Source: Tillus elongatus | Taxonomy: Eukaryota > Arthropoda > Insecta > Coleoptera > Cleridae | Assembly (NCBI GenBank): GCA_964006375.1 | Contig: OZ023265.1 | Coordinates: 157,888,618-157,952,617, forward strand | Direction: 5' to 3' | Length of the DNA: 64,000 nt | Shown here: positions 62,840 to 64,000 of the stretch, one piece after another | Layout: the number at the start of each line of letters is the position of its first letter | Position numbering within the stretch: the first letter of the stretch is position 1 | Translations under genes and position numbers: made by a program | Notes under the pieces: generated by a model | What the model saw: the letters and a program-made list of their open reading frames with translations, nothing else | Databases searched by the model: none | What the model was told of the DNA's origin: nothing

Positions 62840-63810
62840 TATATTTTGGAAGCTTTTGAAGTCCCCGAGCTCGAGATTACGTTCGTAATGAATATCGCGA
62901 TCATGCAATCTATTTCTTTTTTTTTTTTGAAGAAAATCCTGCCACGTCAACAAGAGCAGCCGAAACAGAGTTGGGTGTACCAAAATCAACCATTCAAAGA
63001 ACTTAAAGAAAAGCAAATACCATCCTTATAAAGCAGCGTTGTACAAGGATGTCGGGAAGGTGATTATGAACGTATATGAAGATTTTCTTACTGGTTTATT
63101 GATAAATACCGTGAAAATTGAGACTTTCCTAAGCAAGTAATCTGGACTGATGAAAGTCGTTTCACAAATTCGGGAGTGTTCATTCATCACAACCATCATT
63201 ATGGGCAACTGAGAATCCAGAATTACGAAATTCCCGTAGATTTCAAACGCGCTTTGGGGTGAATGTATGGTGTGGAATCTATGGTAAGCATATCTTAAAA
63301 GTGTAACGAGGACCCAAAAGTGTAGTCCTAATTTCTTAAATTGCAAGTTGCAGTTCTATCTTTTTGTTTTTCAGGAAACCAGTTAATTTGGCCATTTTTT
63401 ACGCTGATACACTTAATAGCCGACGTTATTTTGATATGTTACAAACCCAAATAATCCCTGTAATCAGACAAGCGGTGTCAGAGATTCAATTTGAAAATAT
63501 TTGGTTTCAGCATGATGGCTGTCCTGCTCATAATTCTAGAGAGGTAGAGGCTCAACTCCGTAACACATTCAGGGAAAGAATAATTTCAAATAGCGGTCCC
63601 GTATTATGGCCAGCTAGGAATCCAGATCTTACGCCTCTGGATTTTTACTTGTGAGGACATGTAATGTATGAATTCGATACACCTAAAGAACGATACATGT
63701 TAGTTCAAAGGACAAGGGAGCTATTTGATGTAATTAATAGACATACTTTAGAACGGGTTACCAATTGAGTAATAAAAAAATGTCAGAAATGTATTCTGCT
63801 TCCTAATTGA
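62840..63810 (+). pseudogene. DD41D transposase relic with a probable intron
   Basis: In order: STRAAETELGVPKSTIQRT (second HTH), frame-shifted LKKSKYHPYK, WFIDKYREN and QVIWTDESRFTNSGVFIHHN (Asp 1), ATENPELRNSRRFQTRFGVN, VWCGIYG, then a 91-bp GT-AG intron (63284-63374). After splicing the frame reads GNQLIWPFF and, past a one-T deletion, YADTLNSRRYFDMLQTQIIP, NIWFQHDGCPAHNSREVEAQ (Asp 2) and NPDLTPLDFYL (Asp 3). Asp 2 and Asp 3 are 41 residues apart. A TGA at 63652 stands at a Trp position, and the C-terminus ends at 63808. The first HTH part is largely lost and no TIRs were found. Confidence 0.82.
63284..63374 (+). other. Probable spliceosomal intron in a transposase gene
   Basis: Begins GTAAGC and ends TTTTTGTTTTTCAG. 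Removing it joins a split Gly codon and yields GIYG-NQLI, as expected at this point of the family, whereas reading through gives stops. Confidence 0.6.
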
Positions 63811-64000
63811 ATAAATCAAACAAAATAGATCCAACTATTTTTTCAAAAAAGTTGTAATAAGTTAATGAGTTGCTGTATGTCGATACTTTCATTGTAAAGA
63901 GTCTTTATTACCGTTATTGTTTAGTTATTTTATTGTTGAAACTGTTATTATCGTTATTACTGTTATAGGTTAGTTGTATCTTTATGTTAAATATTGACAT
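63811..64000. other. No gene seen
   Basis: AT-rich; GTTATTATCGTTATTACTGT runs at 63930-63970 form a loose simple repeat. Confidence 0.5.

Overview
This window reads as a repeat-dominated, AT-rich piece of an arthropod nuclear genome, most likely an insect. The signs are tRNA-derived SINEs with poly-A tails and target-site duplications, non-LTR retrotransposons of the CR1 and R1 kinds, Penelope-like elements with a GIY-YIG endonuclease, DD34D mariners, DD41D Tc1/mariner relatives, at least 18 (TA)n tracts, and GT-AG splice signals. There is no bacterial-style gene packing, operon or CRISPR array. Species cannot be told from the sequence alone.

Layout. 1-8 kb: a modular inverted repeat family, a mariner relic, a 1.4-kb repeat that carries a tRNA-like segment, and a 186-bp tandem array. 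8.0-10.7 kb: a fold-back DD41D transposon whose right arm holds an LTR-like promoter block with heat-shock-type motifs and a SINE. 11.3-11.5 kb: the one well-supported host coding piece, a 130-bp minus-strand exon of a C-type-lectin-like domain. 12-21 kb: a broken RNase H-bearing LINE, several DD41D transposase relics, a near-complete DD34D mariner, and a DD41D element with TIRs of about 300 bp interrupted by a SINE. 22-31 kb: repeat modules, a CR1-like fragment, a Penelope GIY-YIG relic, a 1.7-kb R1-type LINE and another LINE 3' half. 31-40 kb: repeat modules, the third 1.4-kb repeat copy and a SINE.

40.6-46 kb: a promoter-like block with two perfect CRE palindromes, a 43-bp minisatellite split by a CR1-like LINE, a candidate host exon, a 220-bp tandem duplication, and the longest CR1-like LINE. 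46-55 kb: repeat modules, a second copy of a core-bearing SINE, a broken open reading frame of unknown class, and two LINE 3' ends. 55.7-57.8 kb: a Penelope-like element ending in a degenerate hammerhead-ribozyme-like motif. 58-62.5 kb: two long copies of the modular repeat. 62.8-63.8 kb: a DD41D transposase relic with a probable spliceosomal intron.

Every transposase and reverse transcriptase seen here is broken by stops, frameshifts, truncation or loss of a catalytic residue, so no element in the window looks autonomous. Host genes seem to cross the window with very long introns: only small islands (11.34-11.47 kb, and possibly 29.2 kb and 40.7-43.0 kb) look like non-mobile sequence. The repeats therefore tell the history of the locus, while the lectin exon tells which kind of gene it sits in.
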